Positions 52,254-60,274 of a stretch of 64,000 bases of DNA are shown one piece after another. Where the stretch lies: NCBI GenBank assembly GCA_014649575.1, contig BMTH01000003.1, positions 62,001 to 126,000 of the forward strand, given 5' to 3'. This DNA comes from Streptomyces griseoincarnatus. Its GTDB lineage: Bacteria; Actinomycetota; Actinomycetes; Streptomycetales; Streptomycetaceae. Positions within the stretch are counted from its first letter, which is position 1; each line of letters begins with the position of its first letter. A model generated the notes under the pieces. That model was given only the letters and a program-made list of their open reading frames with translations, was not told where the DNA came from and ran no database searches. The position numbers were made by a program, and so were the translations under genes.

Positions 52254-52310
52254 GCGGAGGCGGTGGGATTTGAACCCACGGTGACATCGCTGCCACGACG
52301 GTTTTCAAGA
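52254..52310 (-). repeat. attachment-site duplicate, copy 2: 3' half of tRNA-Ser(TGA)
   Basis: 57 bp identical to 48533-48589. To its right the sequence (CCTTTCGCAGGCGAG...) is not the tRNA 5' half, so this is also only an att remnant. It separates the decayed element from the AICE. Confidence 0.9.
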
Positions 52311-52550
52311 CCTTTCGCAGGCGAGACAATCACTCAGCTCTTTCGCAGGCCAGGCGCTGAAACCTACCTAGTCGCACCCGCCCTTATCCTCGCCGTGCCC
52401 GCTACGTGCCCCATCAACGGGCGCCCTGGGCGGTTCGAAGGGACAGCGTAACCACCACGGGCGGCACGTCCGCACTAGCAAGCCAAGATCACTTCGCAAG
52501 CATCGTTCCACCACTACTCCCGCCAAGACTGCAAAAGGATTTACGCGACC

Positions 52551-52925
52551 CTACTCCTGACCCAGTTTTCCCTTACCATAAATCATGGCGGCTTGAGACC
52601 ACGAACATGCGCTACAGCGCTCAAGCCACCTATGCGGCGAGGCATCCTTTGCCGCCTTCTCGCTCAGCCGCCTGAAGTTCTGACGATCCCTGACACGTCC
52701 ACAGGGAGCATCAGCCGAGTGATAGATGGTCAGCTCCGGCCCCGGCGTCCAGCGCACCAAGCAGGGAATCTCTTCACTTTCCCTCGCCACCTTGGCTGCT
52801 TTCAAAGAGATCTTGGACAACGCAACGTCCGCCTCCCTATGAAGGCGCATGACCCGGGAATGCAAATCCTTCAGAACCTCTTCCCGATCCTGCCTCAACT
52901 CATTGAACGCATCAGCGTAGCTCAC
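52551..52925 (-). CDS. Hypothetical AICE cargo protein
   Basis: 124 residues from a GTG at 52925, chosen because TTAGGAG lies 5 nt upstream. The N-terminal half is charged and helical (ADAFNELRQDREEVLKDLHS; HREADVALSKISLKAAKVAR), suggesting a coiled coil. The second half contains IPCLVRWTPGPELTIYHSAD and ERCSACSWS with a Cys pair. Codon use is more A+T-rich than in the chromosomal genes, a sign of transfer. No family is recognised. It lies between att copy 2 and int. Confidence 0.55.
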   Translation of the reverse strand: MSYADAFNELRQDREEVLKDLHSRVMRLHREADVALSKISLKAAKVARESEEIPCLVRWTPGPELTIYHSADAPCGRVRDRQNFRRLSEKAAKDASPHRWLERCSACSWSQAAMIYGKGKLGQE

Positions 52926-53090
52926 ACTCACTCCTAAGTTTTCGTGATGATGCTGGAAAAGTAATAGCGCACACAACCGCCTCAGGTAACCCACATAATC
53001 AAATTTGATCGAAATCGACAGAATCCGATAATCCACTGGCAAGCGTGACCACGTAAACATTTCGGTTTTGCGCGAGATGGAGCTGCAGCC

Positions 53091-53129
53091 GAACAGCCTC
53101 TGACCATGAATCCTGGTCAGAGGCTGTTC
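53091..53129. terminator. Long perfect hairpin downstream of int
   Basis: GAACAGCCTCTGACCA pairs perfectly over 16 bp around a 7-nt loop, 75 nt past the integrase stop. It is the likely terminator of the int operon. A related sequence lies at about 48614. Confidence 0.85.
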
Positions 53130-53203
53130 AATTCCGTGGTGTCGAGCGTTCAGTGAAGGGGGGGAAGGCAATGCGGTCAAGCCGCAGGTCCTACGGGCGC
53201 GAG

Positions 53204-54364
53204 TTACTCGGTAGGCCCGTCCTCTTCGTCGTACGCACTGCCAGTCGCCGACATGTGTTCATGCCCCCTGAACCAAGCATCCGTTGCAGCAGCCACCTGA
53301 TCATCGCGACCAACCATGGGGCGGGCGTAGTGACGGGTGGTGACGCTCGCGTTCGAGTGGCCGAGGCGGTGAGCGGCGGTCATGACGCCGTACCGGTCGG
53401 CGACCCACGTTCCGTGGGAGGCCCGGAGGTCGTGAGGCGTTACGTCGGTCAGGCCGGCCGCCGAGACGGCAGGGTCGAAGTACGCCTTGCGCCAATGGTT
53501 GTAGCGCAGCGGCTTGCCCGCGGGCGTGGTGAACAACAGCGCGTCCTCCCCGCCGGGCAGCTCCTCGAGGTAGGCCCCAAGCCGCTTCACCAGGGAGGGA
53601 GCCAGCCGCAGGAGTCGCTTCTGATGAGACTTGGGGGTGTCGAAGACGAGGGTGCCGTTCGCCTCGGCCAGGTTCTCGTCGACCAGGAGGAATCCGCCGG
53701 CGACGTCCACGTCCGAGCGCCGAAGCGCGAACGCCTCCCCCACCCGCAGACCGGTGAAGGCGAGCAGCGCGATCAGCAAGTCGTGCGGTTTCTCCGCAGC
53801 GCGGACGATGCCCGAAGCCTCCAACGGCGTGACGATGTGCGGTTCGGTCTGCGGCATGCGCGGAAGCCGGATACCACGGCACGGAGTCTGCGGGATCAGG
53901 TCGTTGTCCACGGCCGACGCCATGATCTGCGACAGCACTCGGTACGCCTGGCGGATGCGCGAAGCGCTCAGACCCTCGGTACGCATCGCGGCCACCCACT
54001 CAGTGACCGTGATCGGCCGCAGGCTCGACAACTCCCGGTCGCCGAACACCGGATTGATGCGTGAGTTGATCAGCGAACGGTACGTCGCTTGTGTCTTGTG
54101 CTTCAGCTGCGGAGCGACGGCGGCCAGCCAGCGAGCGGACCAGTCCCGCACGGTCGTCCGCCCCTCGGCGGGGTCGAGCCAGCGGCCCTCTTCGATCTCG
54201 ATGCGCTTCCGCATGAGCCACCGGTCGGCATCCGTCGACGTGGCGAACGTCCGATCCGCAGGTCGAAGCACGCCGTCCGGCCCCGGATAGCGAGCCTGGA
54301 AGCGACCGGACGGGAGCTTACGGACCCGGCCGAACGGTCGGCGGGATCTACGCTTCGGCGCCAT
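53204..54364 (-). CDS. int: AICE site-specific integrase (tyrosine recombinase)
   Basis: 386 residues from the ATG at 54364, overlapping the xis stop by one base. The N-terminal Arg-rich arm-binding domain (MAPKRRSRRPFGRVRKLPSG) is followed by a SAM-like domain (VRDWSARWLAAVAPQLKHKT). The catalytic domain has LAFTGLRVGEAFALRRSDVD (Arg I), VTPHDLRASHGTWVADRYGV (His-x-x-Arg) and HRLGHSNASVTTRHYARPMV (His and the nucleophile Tyr). All catalytic residues are present. It should recombine att sites in the tRNA-Ser(TGA) 3' half. Confidence 0.96.
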   Translation of the reverse strand: MAPKRRSRRPFGRVRKLPSGRFQARYPGPDGVLRPADRTFATSTDADRWLMRKRIEIEEGRWLDPAEGRTTVRDWSARWLAAVAPQLKHKTQATYRSLINSRINPVFGDRELSSLRPITVTEWVAAMRTEGLSASRIRQAYRVLSQIMASAVDNDLIPQTPCRGIRLPRMPQTEPHIVTPLEASGIVRAAEKPHDLLIALLAFTGLRVGEAFALRRSDVDVAGGFLLVDENLAEANGTLVFDTPKSHQKRLLRLAPSLVKRLGAYLEELPGGEDALLFTTPAGKPLRYNHWRKAYFDPAVSAAGLTDVTPHDLRASHGTWVADRYGVMTAAHRLGHSNASVTTRHYARPMVGRDDQVAAATDAWFRGHEHMSATGSAYDEEDGPTE

Positions 54365-54579
54365 CAGGCAGCACCCCGCAGAGCCACCGGACGCAGGGGG
54401 ACCGGCTGCACGGTGTGGGCATCCACGAAGGCGTTCACCGCACTCTCAGGGATACGGACGTGTCGGCCGACCTTGACGAAGGTGATCCGTCGTTCCTCGA
54501 TGAGCCGCCGGGGGAACCGCACGCCCGTACCGAGGCGTTCGGCGACTTCCTGCACGGTGAGCAGTCGGTCCACGGTCAC
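54364..54579 (-). CDS. xis: Excisionase (helix-turn-helix, MerR/AlpA-like)
   Basis: 71 residues from a GTG at 54579 overlapping the rep stop (GTGA). LLTVQEVAERLGTGVRFPRR is the helix-turn-helix and ITFVKVGRHVRIPESAVNAF the wing. It directs the integrase to excision. It lies between rep and int as in pSAM2. Confidence 0.92.
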   Translation of the reverse strand: MTVDRLLTVQEVAERLGTGVRFPRRLIEERRITFVKVGRHVRIPESAVNAFVDAHTVQPVPLRPVALRGAA

Positions 54580-55964
54580 CAGTCCTCCCCTTCCGAGCGC
54601 ATGTCTGTGAGCGCTTCACGTGCGAGTTCGCGGCTTGCTTGCAGGTCCCTGCGGATGTTCGCGGCGAGCCAGGATTCGCCGGGGGTGTGACCGTGGCCGG
54701 CGTAGGTCCAGTGGGCGAGGGTCAGGGTGGTTGCCTCCTCGTCGTCAGGGTCGGGCAGGCCGAGGGCGGCGCGTTGCTGGGCGGCGCGGTAGTCGGCGCG
54801 GACCTGGCGGAGAGCGCCGAGAGTGGTGGAGTAGCGGCGGGACTTGGTGGAGAAGTGGCCGCGGAAGCCGAGCATGTGGGCCCAGTCGCGGAGCTTGCGG
54901 TCCGGGTAGAGCGCGTGGAGGTCGAGGCAAGCGGTGATGAGCCGGGCGGGGTGGTCGGGGACGCCGAGCAGGGCGAGGGCTTCCTTGTTGCCGATGCGGC
55001 GGTCCACGGTGCCGGTGGTCTCGGCGGCTTTGGTGGCGTACTTGGCGACGTAGGAGGCGACGGCCTGTTCGGTGATCTCCTCACCGTCGCCGAAGGCCCG
55101 GATGGTGCGGACGTCGAGCTGAGTGCCCCAGCGCAGGACGCGGGCGGGTTGATCCTCGGCGGCGGGGACGTCGACTTCCACGCGGGCGGCGGCAGCCTGG
55201 ATCGCGTCGGTGAGCAGGTCGACGGTGGCCCAGGCCGGGGGCGGGTCGTCAGGCCCGGCGGGACCGTCGAAGCGGATCACGGCATGGAAGTGCACCGCGC
55301 CGCGCCTCTGGTACTCGGCCACCTTGCCGAAGGCGACGCACGACTGTTCGCGGGCGTCCTTCTGCGTAAGCCCGGCCCGCTTGGCGATCTCGCGGCGGAG
55401 GTAGATCGTGAAGTAGCGCCACAGTTCGGAGGCGTGGTTGTTCCACAGCACAGCGCCCGCGTAGTCATAAGCGTCCGGGTCGAGCGGGGTGCCCAGCTCG
55501 GGAGCGTCCTCGCCGTGGCGGACGCCGCAGCGGCAGGGCCGGTCACCGGGCCGGTTGTGGACCGGGCCGAACGAGGGCGCGGTGAGAGTGGTGAACACAC
55601 GCGGGTGGTCGCGGATCGTCTCCGGGGTGCCCTTGGCGGGGTCGCCGACGAGGCCGGCGCGGATCAGGTGGTAGGTGTCGCCGGCGTAGGTCCAGGCGCA
55701 GGCGGGGCAGCGGGAGGCGCGGCGGTTGCCGCAGGCGATGCGGAGCCGTCCGCCGGGTTCGGTGTCGGTCGAGTACGCGTGCAGCACGTGCCCGGTGGCA
55801 GCGTCGCGGGTGACGGTCGAGCCCATCAGGTGGATCGGGTCGGAGCAGCCGCCGGTACGGCGGATCTGGTCTTGGATGCGGTCGAAGCCGGTGGACCCGG
55901 CCAGCCTCAGCACGTCGGCGAGGGTGGCCGGGTCCAGGCCCGCCATGGTGGCGGCGTTGGTCAC
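54576..55964 (-). CDS. RepSA-type rolling-circle replication initiator
   Basis: 462 residues from the GTG at 55964 with GGGAGGTGAC 6-15 nt upstream. Cys-rich segments (CGNRRASRCPACAW; CRCGVRHGE) form a probable zinc element. RRGAVHFHAVIRFDGPAGPD contains the HUH metal motif (His-Phe-His), and QAVASYVAKYATKAAETTGT the catalytic Tyr. These nick the double-strand origin and start rolling-circle replication of the excised circle. Length agrees with RepSA/pSAM2 proteins. Its stop overlaps xis. Confidence 0.93.
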   Translation of the reverse strand: MTNAATMAGLDPATLADVLRLAGSTGFDRIQDQIRRTGGCSDPIHLMGSTVTRDAATGHVLHAYSTDTEPGGRLRIACGNRRASRCPACAWTYAGDTYHLIRAGLVGDPAKGTPETIRDHPRVFTTLTAPSFGPVHNRPGDRPCRCGVRHGEDAPELGTPLDPDAYDYAGAVLWNNHASELWRYFTIYLRREIAKRAGLTQKDAREQSCVAFGKVAEYQRRGAVHFHAVIRFDGPAGPDDPPPAWATVDLLTDAIQAAAARVEVDVPAAEDQPARVLRWGTQLDVRTIRAFGDGEEITEQAVASYVAKYATKAAETTGTVDRRIGNKEALALLGVPDHPARLITACLDLHALYPDRKLRDWAHMLGFRGHFSTKSRRYSTTLGALRQVRADYRAAQQRAALGLPDPDDEEATTLTLAHWTYAGHGHTPGESWLAANIRRDLQASRELAREALTDMRSEGEDW

Positions 55965-55968
55965 GCGG

Positions 55969-56148
55969 TCACCTCCCGACCCGGACGACACCGGCGGGGG
56001 CGGTGTGGCCGGTGCCCTTGCAGGCGGGGCAGGCGACACGGAGGGTGGCGCGGGTGCCGTCGGCGTGGCGAGTGCCGGTGGTGATCGAGGCGTTGGCGAA
56101 ACCGTCGCAGTCGCGGCAGACGCGTGTGTTCCGGGCGTGCTGGGGCAT
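55969..56148 (-). CDS. Small zinc-ribbon protein of the AICE
   Basis: 59 residues from the ATG at 56148. RVCRDCDGFANASITTG and VACPACKGTGHT give CxxC...CxxC with a CxGTG turn like DnaJ zinc fingers. Its stop is 4 nt before the rep start, so it is co-translated. It may assist Rep or transfer; function unknown. Confidence 0.75.
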   Translation of the reverse strand: MPQHARNTRVCRDCDGFANASITTGTRHADGTRATLRVACPACKGTGHTAPAGVVRVGR

Positions 56149-56242
56149 GATGAGGTCTCCCTTTCGGGTCCGTTGGATCTGGAATGGGTGCAGGCGCCCG
56201 GAGCGGCGGAAGTTTGGCGACCGAGGCCGCTCCGGGGGCCGT

Positions 56243-56788
56243 TCAGTTGTGGACGTTGCGCCTTCCGTGGCCCTTGGCCGCGTACATGCCGGCGTCGGCG
56301 TGGGACAGGGCGTCGGTGAGGGCAGCGATCGGCAGGTCGGTGCGGTGGCAGAAGCCGACCGAGGCGGAGACCGGCAGCAGGCGCCCGTCATGGGCGACGG
56401 GCCGGGCGAGGGCCGTTTGCAGCGCGGTCGTGCCGAGGGTGTGAGCGGGGTCGGTGACGATGGCGGCGAATTCGTCTCCGCCGAGGCGAGCGGCGACGCC
56501 GTGGCGTCCGCACCAGTCGCGCAGGCGGCAGGCGGTAGCGGCGAGGACGGCGTCACCGGCGGCATGGCCGTACGTGTCATTGATGGCCTTGAAGTCGTCC
56601 AGGTCGATCAGGACGACCAGCGCGGCCGGGTGCCGGGTGAGCAGGTGTTCGGCGCGGGCGGTCCACCCGGCGCGGGTGTGCAGGCCGGTCAGCGGGTCGC
56701 GGCGAGCGGTGGCCAAGCGGCGCAGGAGCAGTCCGCCGTGGAGGGCCCAGCCGAGTACCGGTAACGCGGCAGCGATCACGGTTTCCAT
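56243..56788 (-). CDS. GGDEF-domain protein (probable diguanylate cyclase)
   Basis: 181 residues from the ATG at 56788. One transmembrane helix (about residues 3-23, [20 protein letters not shown]) is followed by [34 protein letters not shown] and [13 protein letters not shown] with an intact GGDEF active site; SVGFCHRTD and [16 protein letters not shown] complete the fold. The RxxD inhibitory site that normally lies just before GGDEF is absent, so product inhibition is not expected. It probably makes c-di-GMP at the membrane. In Streptomyces c-di-GMP acts through BldD on development, so the element could influence host development; this is inference. Confidence 0.93.
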   Translation of the reverse strand: METVIAAALPVLGWALHGGLLLRRLATARRDPLTGLHTRAGWTARAEHLLTRHPAALVVLIDLDDFKAINDTYGHAAGDAVLAATACRLRDWCGRHGVAARLGGDEFAAIVTDPAHTLGTTALQTALARPVAHDGRLLPVSASVGFCHRTDLPIAALTDALSHADAGMYAAKGHGRRNVHN

Positions 56789-56791
56789 GGC

Positions 56792-57118
56792 TCACCGCCC
56801 CTTGTGCATGTCGTTGACGAGCAGGCGCAGGACGACGGCGACCAGGGCGACGGACACGCCGGTGATGGCGACCGCGAGGAGCATGGAGACGAGGACCGCG
56901 CCGACGACCAGGACCGCGGCGCCACCACCGGCGGCAAGGGCGAGCACGCTGCCGAGGGTGAGCTGAACCGTGGGCCGGGACGCGACTGGAGCCGGGGTGA
57001 CCGGTGCAGGCGGTGAGGCCGGGGTGCCGGGGGTGATGGTGGTCGGCTCGACGACGACCGCGGCTGGGGTGACCCGGCCGGTGGGCTGGGGCATGGTCGG
57101 GAGCTTGGGTCGGAACAT
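56792..57118 (-). CDS. Spd-type membrane protein (plasmid spread)
   Basis: 108 residues from the ATG at 57118. A Pro/Ala/Thr-rich N-terminus (residues 1-48) precedes TLGSVLALAAGGGAAVLVVG and AVAITGVSVALVAVVLRLLV, two transmembrane helices, and ends NDMHKGR. Composition and position fit SpdB-type proteins that spread conjugative elements between mycelial compartments. It ends 4 nt before the GGDEF start. Confidence 0.8.
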   Translation of the reverse strand: MFRPKLPTMPQPTGRVTPAAVVVEPTTITPGTPASPPAPVTPAPVASRPTVQLTLGSVLALAAGGGAAVLVVGAVLVSMLLAVAITGVSVALVAVVLRLLVNDMHKGR

Positions 57119-57130
57119 GAGCGGGTCTCC

Positions 57131-57286
57131 TTACTTGACGACGGTGGCGAGGGCGGGAGCAAGGACGCTGTCGGCGAGGAGGTAGCCGCCCAGGAGGAGC
57201 ACGGCCACGAGCCACCACGGCGGGCGGATGAGCTTGACGCCGAGGAAGCCGACGGCGAGCAGGGTGAGCCAGAGCGGAACGTCCAT
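57131..57286 (-). CDS. Small two-helix Spd-like membrane protein
   Basis: 51 residues from the ATG at 57286. MDVPLWLTLLAVGFLGVKLI and PPWWLVAVLLLGGYLLADSV are two hydrophobic segments, then LAPALATVVK. It lies 12 nt upstream of the Spd gene and 14 nt downstream of the transfer-protein gene. Confidence 0.78.
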   Translation of the reverse strand: MDVPLWLTLLAVGFLGVKLIRPPWWLVAVLLLGGYLLADSVLAPALATVVK

Positions 57287-57300
57287 GGCGCGGGGCCCTC

Positions 57301-57489
57301 CTATGCCTTGCAGCGGTGGGTACGGGCGGCGAGTTCGGCGCCGGCGCGGTCTCGGTAGTCTGCGGAGAAGCCGCAGCCGGGGGCGGTGCAGGCGGCGGTG
57401 TGCCGGTCACGGCCCCGGCCGTCGTAGTACGTGGCGACCTGCACGGGGCCGATGCGGACGCGGTCACGGAAGCGGCGGTACACGGCCAT
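57301..57489 (-). CDS. Mobile-element transfer protein
   Basis: 62 residues from the ATG at 57489. RDRVRIGPVQVATYYDGRGR is the conserved start region; ACTAPGCGFSADYRDRAGA with Cys pairs and a terminal HRCKA suggests a zinc finger. Proteins of this name are conserved between TraB and Spd genes in Streptomyces AICEs. Confidence 0.8.
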   Translation of the reverse strand: MAVYRRFRDRVRIGPVQVATYYDGRGRDRHTAACTAPGCGFSADYRDRAGAELAARTHRCKA

Positions 57490-57493
57490 GAGG

Positions 57494-57676
57494 TCAGCCC
57501 TCCTGTCGGAGGCTGGGGCCGGGGAACTCGGCGAGAATGCGGGCGGCGGCGTCGGCGTCCGGGGTGCGGTCGGCGGCTTCCTCGGCGAGCATCCGGGCCA
57601 GGGCGGGACGGCCGGTGGCGGCCATCTCGCGGGCGGCGTCAATGAAGTCGGCGGCGCAGTCGAAGGACCGGGACAT
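57494..57676 (-). CDS. Small hypothetical AICE protein
   Basis: 60 residues from the ATG at 57676. FIDAAREMAATGRPALARML and EEAADRTPDADAAARILAEF are alpha-helical Ala-rich segments. No motif is recognised. It is 4 nt upstream of the transfer-protein gene and 19 nt behind DUF2637, in the same operon. Confidence 0.7.
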   Translation of the reverse strand: MSRSFDCAADFIDAAREMAATGRPALARMLAEEAADRTPDADAAARILAEFPGPSLRQEG

Positions 57677-57695
57677 GAGACGGATTCCCTTGCGA

Positions 57696-58364
57696 TTAGG
57701 TGAGTTGGAGTTGTGCGGCGATGGCGTCGGTCATCGGGGCGGGCAGGCCGAGCCGGGCCGACAGGACGTCGGCGGGTATCGGTACGCCGGTCGAGGCACG
57801 GTGTGCGTCGGCGATCTTCCGGGCGTGGTCGAGCAACGCGGCCGGGACGACCGGCACGGTGGTCGGGACGGGCGGCGGTGCGGCCGGTGCGAGTTCCGGC
57901 GCGGGATCCGCGGGCGGGGCGGGGTCGGGTTCGTCGGTGCGGTGCATCTCGACTTCCGGTGCGGTCGGTTCGTCGCCCACGGGTTGTGCGGAGGTGGCCG
58001 GTTCGGCGGGGGTGTGGACCAGGAGGGTTCCGCCGAGGAAGGCCAGCGCGGGCCAGCCCGCGACGAGGATGCGCAGCCAGGCGGGCACCTGGTCGAGGTC
58101 GAGGAGTCCGGCGGTCGCGACGTTCGCGCCGAGGGATGCGGTCAGGGCGATGACGAACCAGGTCCAGGCCGAGCGGTCCCGGCGGGCGGTGCGCAGTCGG
58201 CGCCAGGCGGCGACAAGGAGCAGGTCAACCGAGACCGGGTAGGCCCAGGCTTTCCAGCCGGTCTGTCCGGCGGCGGCGGCCAGGTCGTGCAGGTGGGCGA
58301 AGGACAACGCACCGGCGATGACGGCTTGGACGAGTACGGCGTCCAGGCGGATCGAGCGGGTCAT
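57696..58364 (-). CDS. DUF2637 membrane protein
   Basis: 222 residues from the ATG at 58364. Four hydrophobic segments: VLVQAVIAGALSFAHLHDLA, WKAWAYPVSVDLLLVAAWRR, AWTWFVIALTASLGANVATA and WLRILVAGWPALAFLGGTLL. A Pro-rich linker and a C-terminal helical part (residues about 175-222) follow. DUF2637 genes sit beside traB in many actinomycete conjugative elements and probably help DNA transfer at the membrane. It lies 78 nt downstream of traB. Confidence 0.88.
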   Translation of the reverse strand: MTRSIRLDAVLVQAVIAGALSFAHLHDLAAAAGQTGWKAWAYPVSVDLLLVAAWRRLRTARRDRSAWTWFVIALTASLGANVATAGLLDLDQVPAWLRILVAGWPALAFLGGTLLVHTPAEPATSAQPVGDEPTAPEVEMHRTDEPDPAPPADPAPELAPAAPPPVPTTVPVVPAALLDHARKIADAHRASTGVPIPADVLSARLGLPAPMTDAIAAQLQLT

Positions 58365-58442
58365 GGGGCACCTCCCTTCGAGGGGGTGTCGGGCCGGGGG
58401 CGGGCGGGGAGCAGGTGTTCGGCCGCCCGGCCCCAGGCGGTG

Positions 58443-59783
58443 TCAGTCGGTGACCGGGCGGGGCTTGACCAGCGACGGACCGGTCGCCGGAGCCTCGGCG
58501 GGCACGTAGGGGCGAAACGGTTCGAGGGCAGGAAAGTCCGGCACCAGATGGGCGAACTCTCGGCAGGTCGCGACGACGACCGCGCGGGACGTGTTCGGGG
58601 TGCGGATCTTCGACCAGCCGCCCGTGGAGTCCGCCGCGACAGCCGTACCGGGACGTTCCATCGGGATCAGGCTCGCGACCGGCACCGCGTCCGGCGCGAC
58701 GTCGGCCAGGCCCATCTCGGCGGTCTGCTTGTCGTTGACGCGGTGCACCACGCGGCCGGTGAGCTGGGCGCGGAGCATGGTGGCGCCCTTGCCCAGGTCG
58801 GAGCCGAAGCGCTGCCCGCAGATCTCCAGGTGGATCCCGACCGCGCGGGCCATCTGCGCCAGCCGGATCAACGCGGTCACGATCTTCTCGCGGCGTTCCT
58901 CGTCCTTCTTCGAGGAGATCAGGAACAGTTCCGCCACCTCGTCGACCAGGACCACGACCGGTACCGGCCGCAGGCCGGCGGGCAGCTCCCACACGTCGGA
59001 GACGCCGTGCCCGCTCAGCAGGTCGAAACGGTCCTCCATCTCCGACACCAACACCGTGAGCAGCGCGGCGGCGTCATCGGGGGTGGTGACCAGCGCCGAC
59101 AGCCGGGGTGCGAACGCCCTCTGCTCGACACCGCGCTTGCAGTCGATTCCGACCAGCGCCACCGGCAGTTGAGCCAGGCCCTTGATCAGGTTCCGCAGGT
59201 ACATCGACTTGCCCGAGTGGTTCGCGCCCAGGGTGAGCGCCATCGGGGCTTTGCGGTAGTCCCGCTCGAAGGCGGTCCCGTCCTCCCGCAGTGCCACCGG
59301 CACCACCAGGTCGTGCGGAGCAGCATGGCGCGGCATGCGCACCCGGCGCAGCACGTCATAGCCGGTCATGCGCAGTTCGACGAACCCTGGCTTGGTCTCC
59401 ACCACGGTGACCGAGTGCACACCCCAGGCGTGCCGCAGCCGCTCGGAGGAGGCGATCACGTCGGCGGGCTCCAGGCCGGCCGGAAGACGCAGGGTGACCC
59501 GCAGGCCGGTCGAGGTGGGCCGCACCCGGCGGATCTTCGGCGGGACCGGCTGTACCTCGCGGCGGGCGACGTTACGGGTCATGAACGCCCGTAGGCCGGA
59601 CGGCTGCACCGTCAGCCCGCACACGTCCATGGTCGACCGGTAGGAGAAGGCGAACCGGCCCCACGTGACCGGCATCCCGACCAGCGACCAGTACACGCGC
59701 GGAGCCCGGACCTTGGCGTACCCGAGGCCTCCAGCGCCCGCTAAGGCTCCCGTGGCCTCCAGCCATATCGTCAGGTCAGCCAT
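58443..59783 (-). CDS. FtsK/SpoIIIE-type DNA translocase (TraB/TraSA-like)
   Basis: 446 residues from the ATG at 59783. LTLGANHSGKSMYLRNLIKG is the Walker A region, VPVVVLVDEVAELFLISSKK the Walker B, and LIRLAQMARAVGIHLEICGQ the sensor part. N-terminal residues include a possible helix (GALAGAGGLGYAKV), but no long membrane domain. TraB-type ATPases move double-stranded DNA between hyphae during Streptomyces conjugation, unlike relaxase-based systems. Its start is 3 nt after the stop of the preceding gene. Confidence 0.93.
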   Translation of the reverse strand: MADLTIWLEATGALAGAGGLGYAKVRAPRVYWSLVGMPVTWGRFAFSYRSTMDVCGLTVQPSGLRAFMTRNVARREVQPVPPKIRRVRPTSTGLRVTLRLPAGLEPADVIASSERLRHAWGVHSVTVVETKPGFVELRMTGYDVLRRVRMPRHAAPHDLVVPVALREDGTAFERDYRKAPMALTLGANHSGKSMYLRNLIKGLAQLPVALVGIDCKRGVEQRAFAPRLSALVTTPDDAAALLTVLVSEMEDRFDLLSGHGVSDVWELPAGLRPVPVVVLVDEVAELFLISSKKDEERREKIVTALIRLAQMARAVGIHLEICGQRFGSDLGKGATMLRAQLTGRVVHRVNDKQTAEMGLADVAPDAVPVASLIPMERPGTAVAADSTGGWSKIRTPNTSRAVVVATCREFAHLVPDFPALEPFRPYVPAEAPATGPSLVKPRPVTD

Positions 59784-59785
59784 GG

Positions 59786-60115
59786 TCAGGCCGCCGGGGT
59801 GATCGCGACCGCGCGGAACGAGATCCCGTGCCTCTTCTGGCCGTTGAACTCGTTCTCCCAGTCGCGGGCCTTGAGGCCGACCACCCGCACCGGCATTCCC
59901 GGCGTCAGGCCCTCCGGGTAACCCGTCTCCGGAACGGTCACCTGGTAGAGGTTGCCCTCCCCCTCGTCCGAGACCAGCAGGCCCACGGTCGACAGGCTCG
60001 CCCCGGTCTCCCGGTCCAGCGCCCGCTCCCCGGTCTTCTTGTTCGCCATCTTCGGTTCCGGCGCGGTCGCCACGAACACCACGGCGGTCGAAAGGTCGAT
60101 CTTGAAGGACGGCAT
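59786..60115 (-). CDS. SCO3933-family AICE regulatory protein
   Basis: 109 residues from the ATG at 60115. VVFVATAPEPKMANKKTGER, LYQVTVPETGYPEGLTPGMP and KARDWENEFNGQKRHGISFR are characteristic of the small protein that heads AICE operons in Streptomyces. It is predicted beta-rich. Its function is unproven. It is first in the minus-strand operon, just below the GntR operators, so it is the primary target of repression. Confidence 0.85.
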   Translation of the reverse strand: MPSFKIDLSTAVVFVATAPEPKMANKKTGERALDRETGASLSTVGLLVSDEGEGNLYQVTVPETGYPEGLTPGMPVRVVGLKARDWENEFNGQKRHGISFRAVAITPAA

Positions 60116-60169
60116 CAGTACTCCCAGCGTTAATGTCGGAGCAGCCCAATAGGGCCGCAGGATGCCCGC

Positions 60170-60240
60170 TGTCCTAGGACTGCGGACCGCTGAGAGAGAT
60201 AGTGCACCGCAGTCCTAGGACTGTCAACAGTCCTAGGACT
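60170..60240. promoter_or_regulatory. Three KorA-type operators
   Basis: The palindrome AGTCCTAGGACT occurs at 60211-60222 and 60229-60240 (18 bp apart). A TGTCCTAGGACT version is at 60170-60181. They lie between the divergent minus-strand transfer operon and the GntR gene, so the repressor can control both. Confidence 0.9.
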
Positions 60241-60274
60241 ATGTTTCACTGGATCTCGTCGAGAGGGGTTCTAG

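Larger units (their letters stand above)
48533..52310. mobile_element. Decayed tRNA-Ser-integrated element
   Basis: Bounded by two identical 57-bp tRNA-Ser 3'-half repeats. It contains a crotonase gene, an HxlR regulator, repeated TGACGCAG sequences, an AlpA-like gene and an integrase broken by frameshifts and a deletion. No replication or transfer genes remain. It sits in tandem with the AICE to the right, sharing the middle att copy. Confidence 0.82.
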
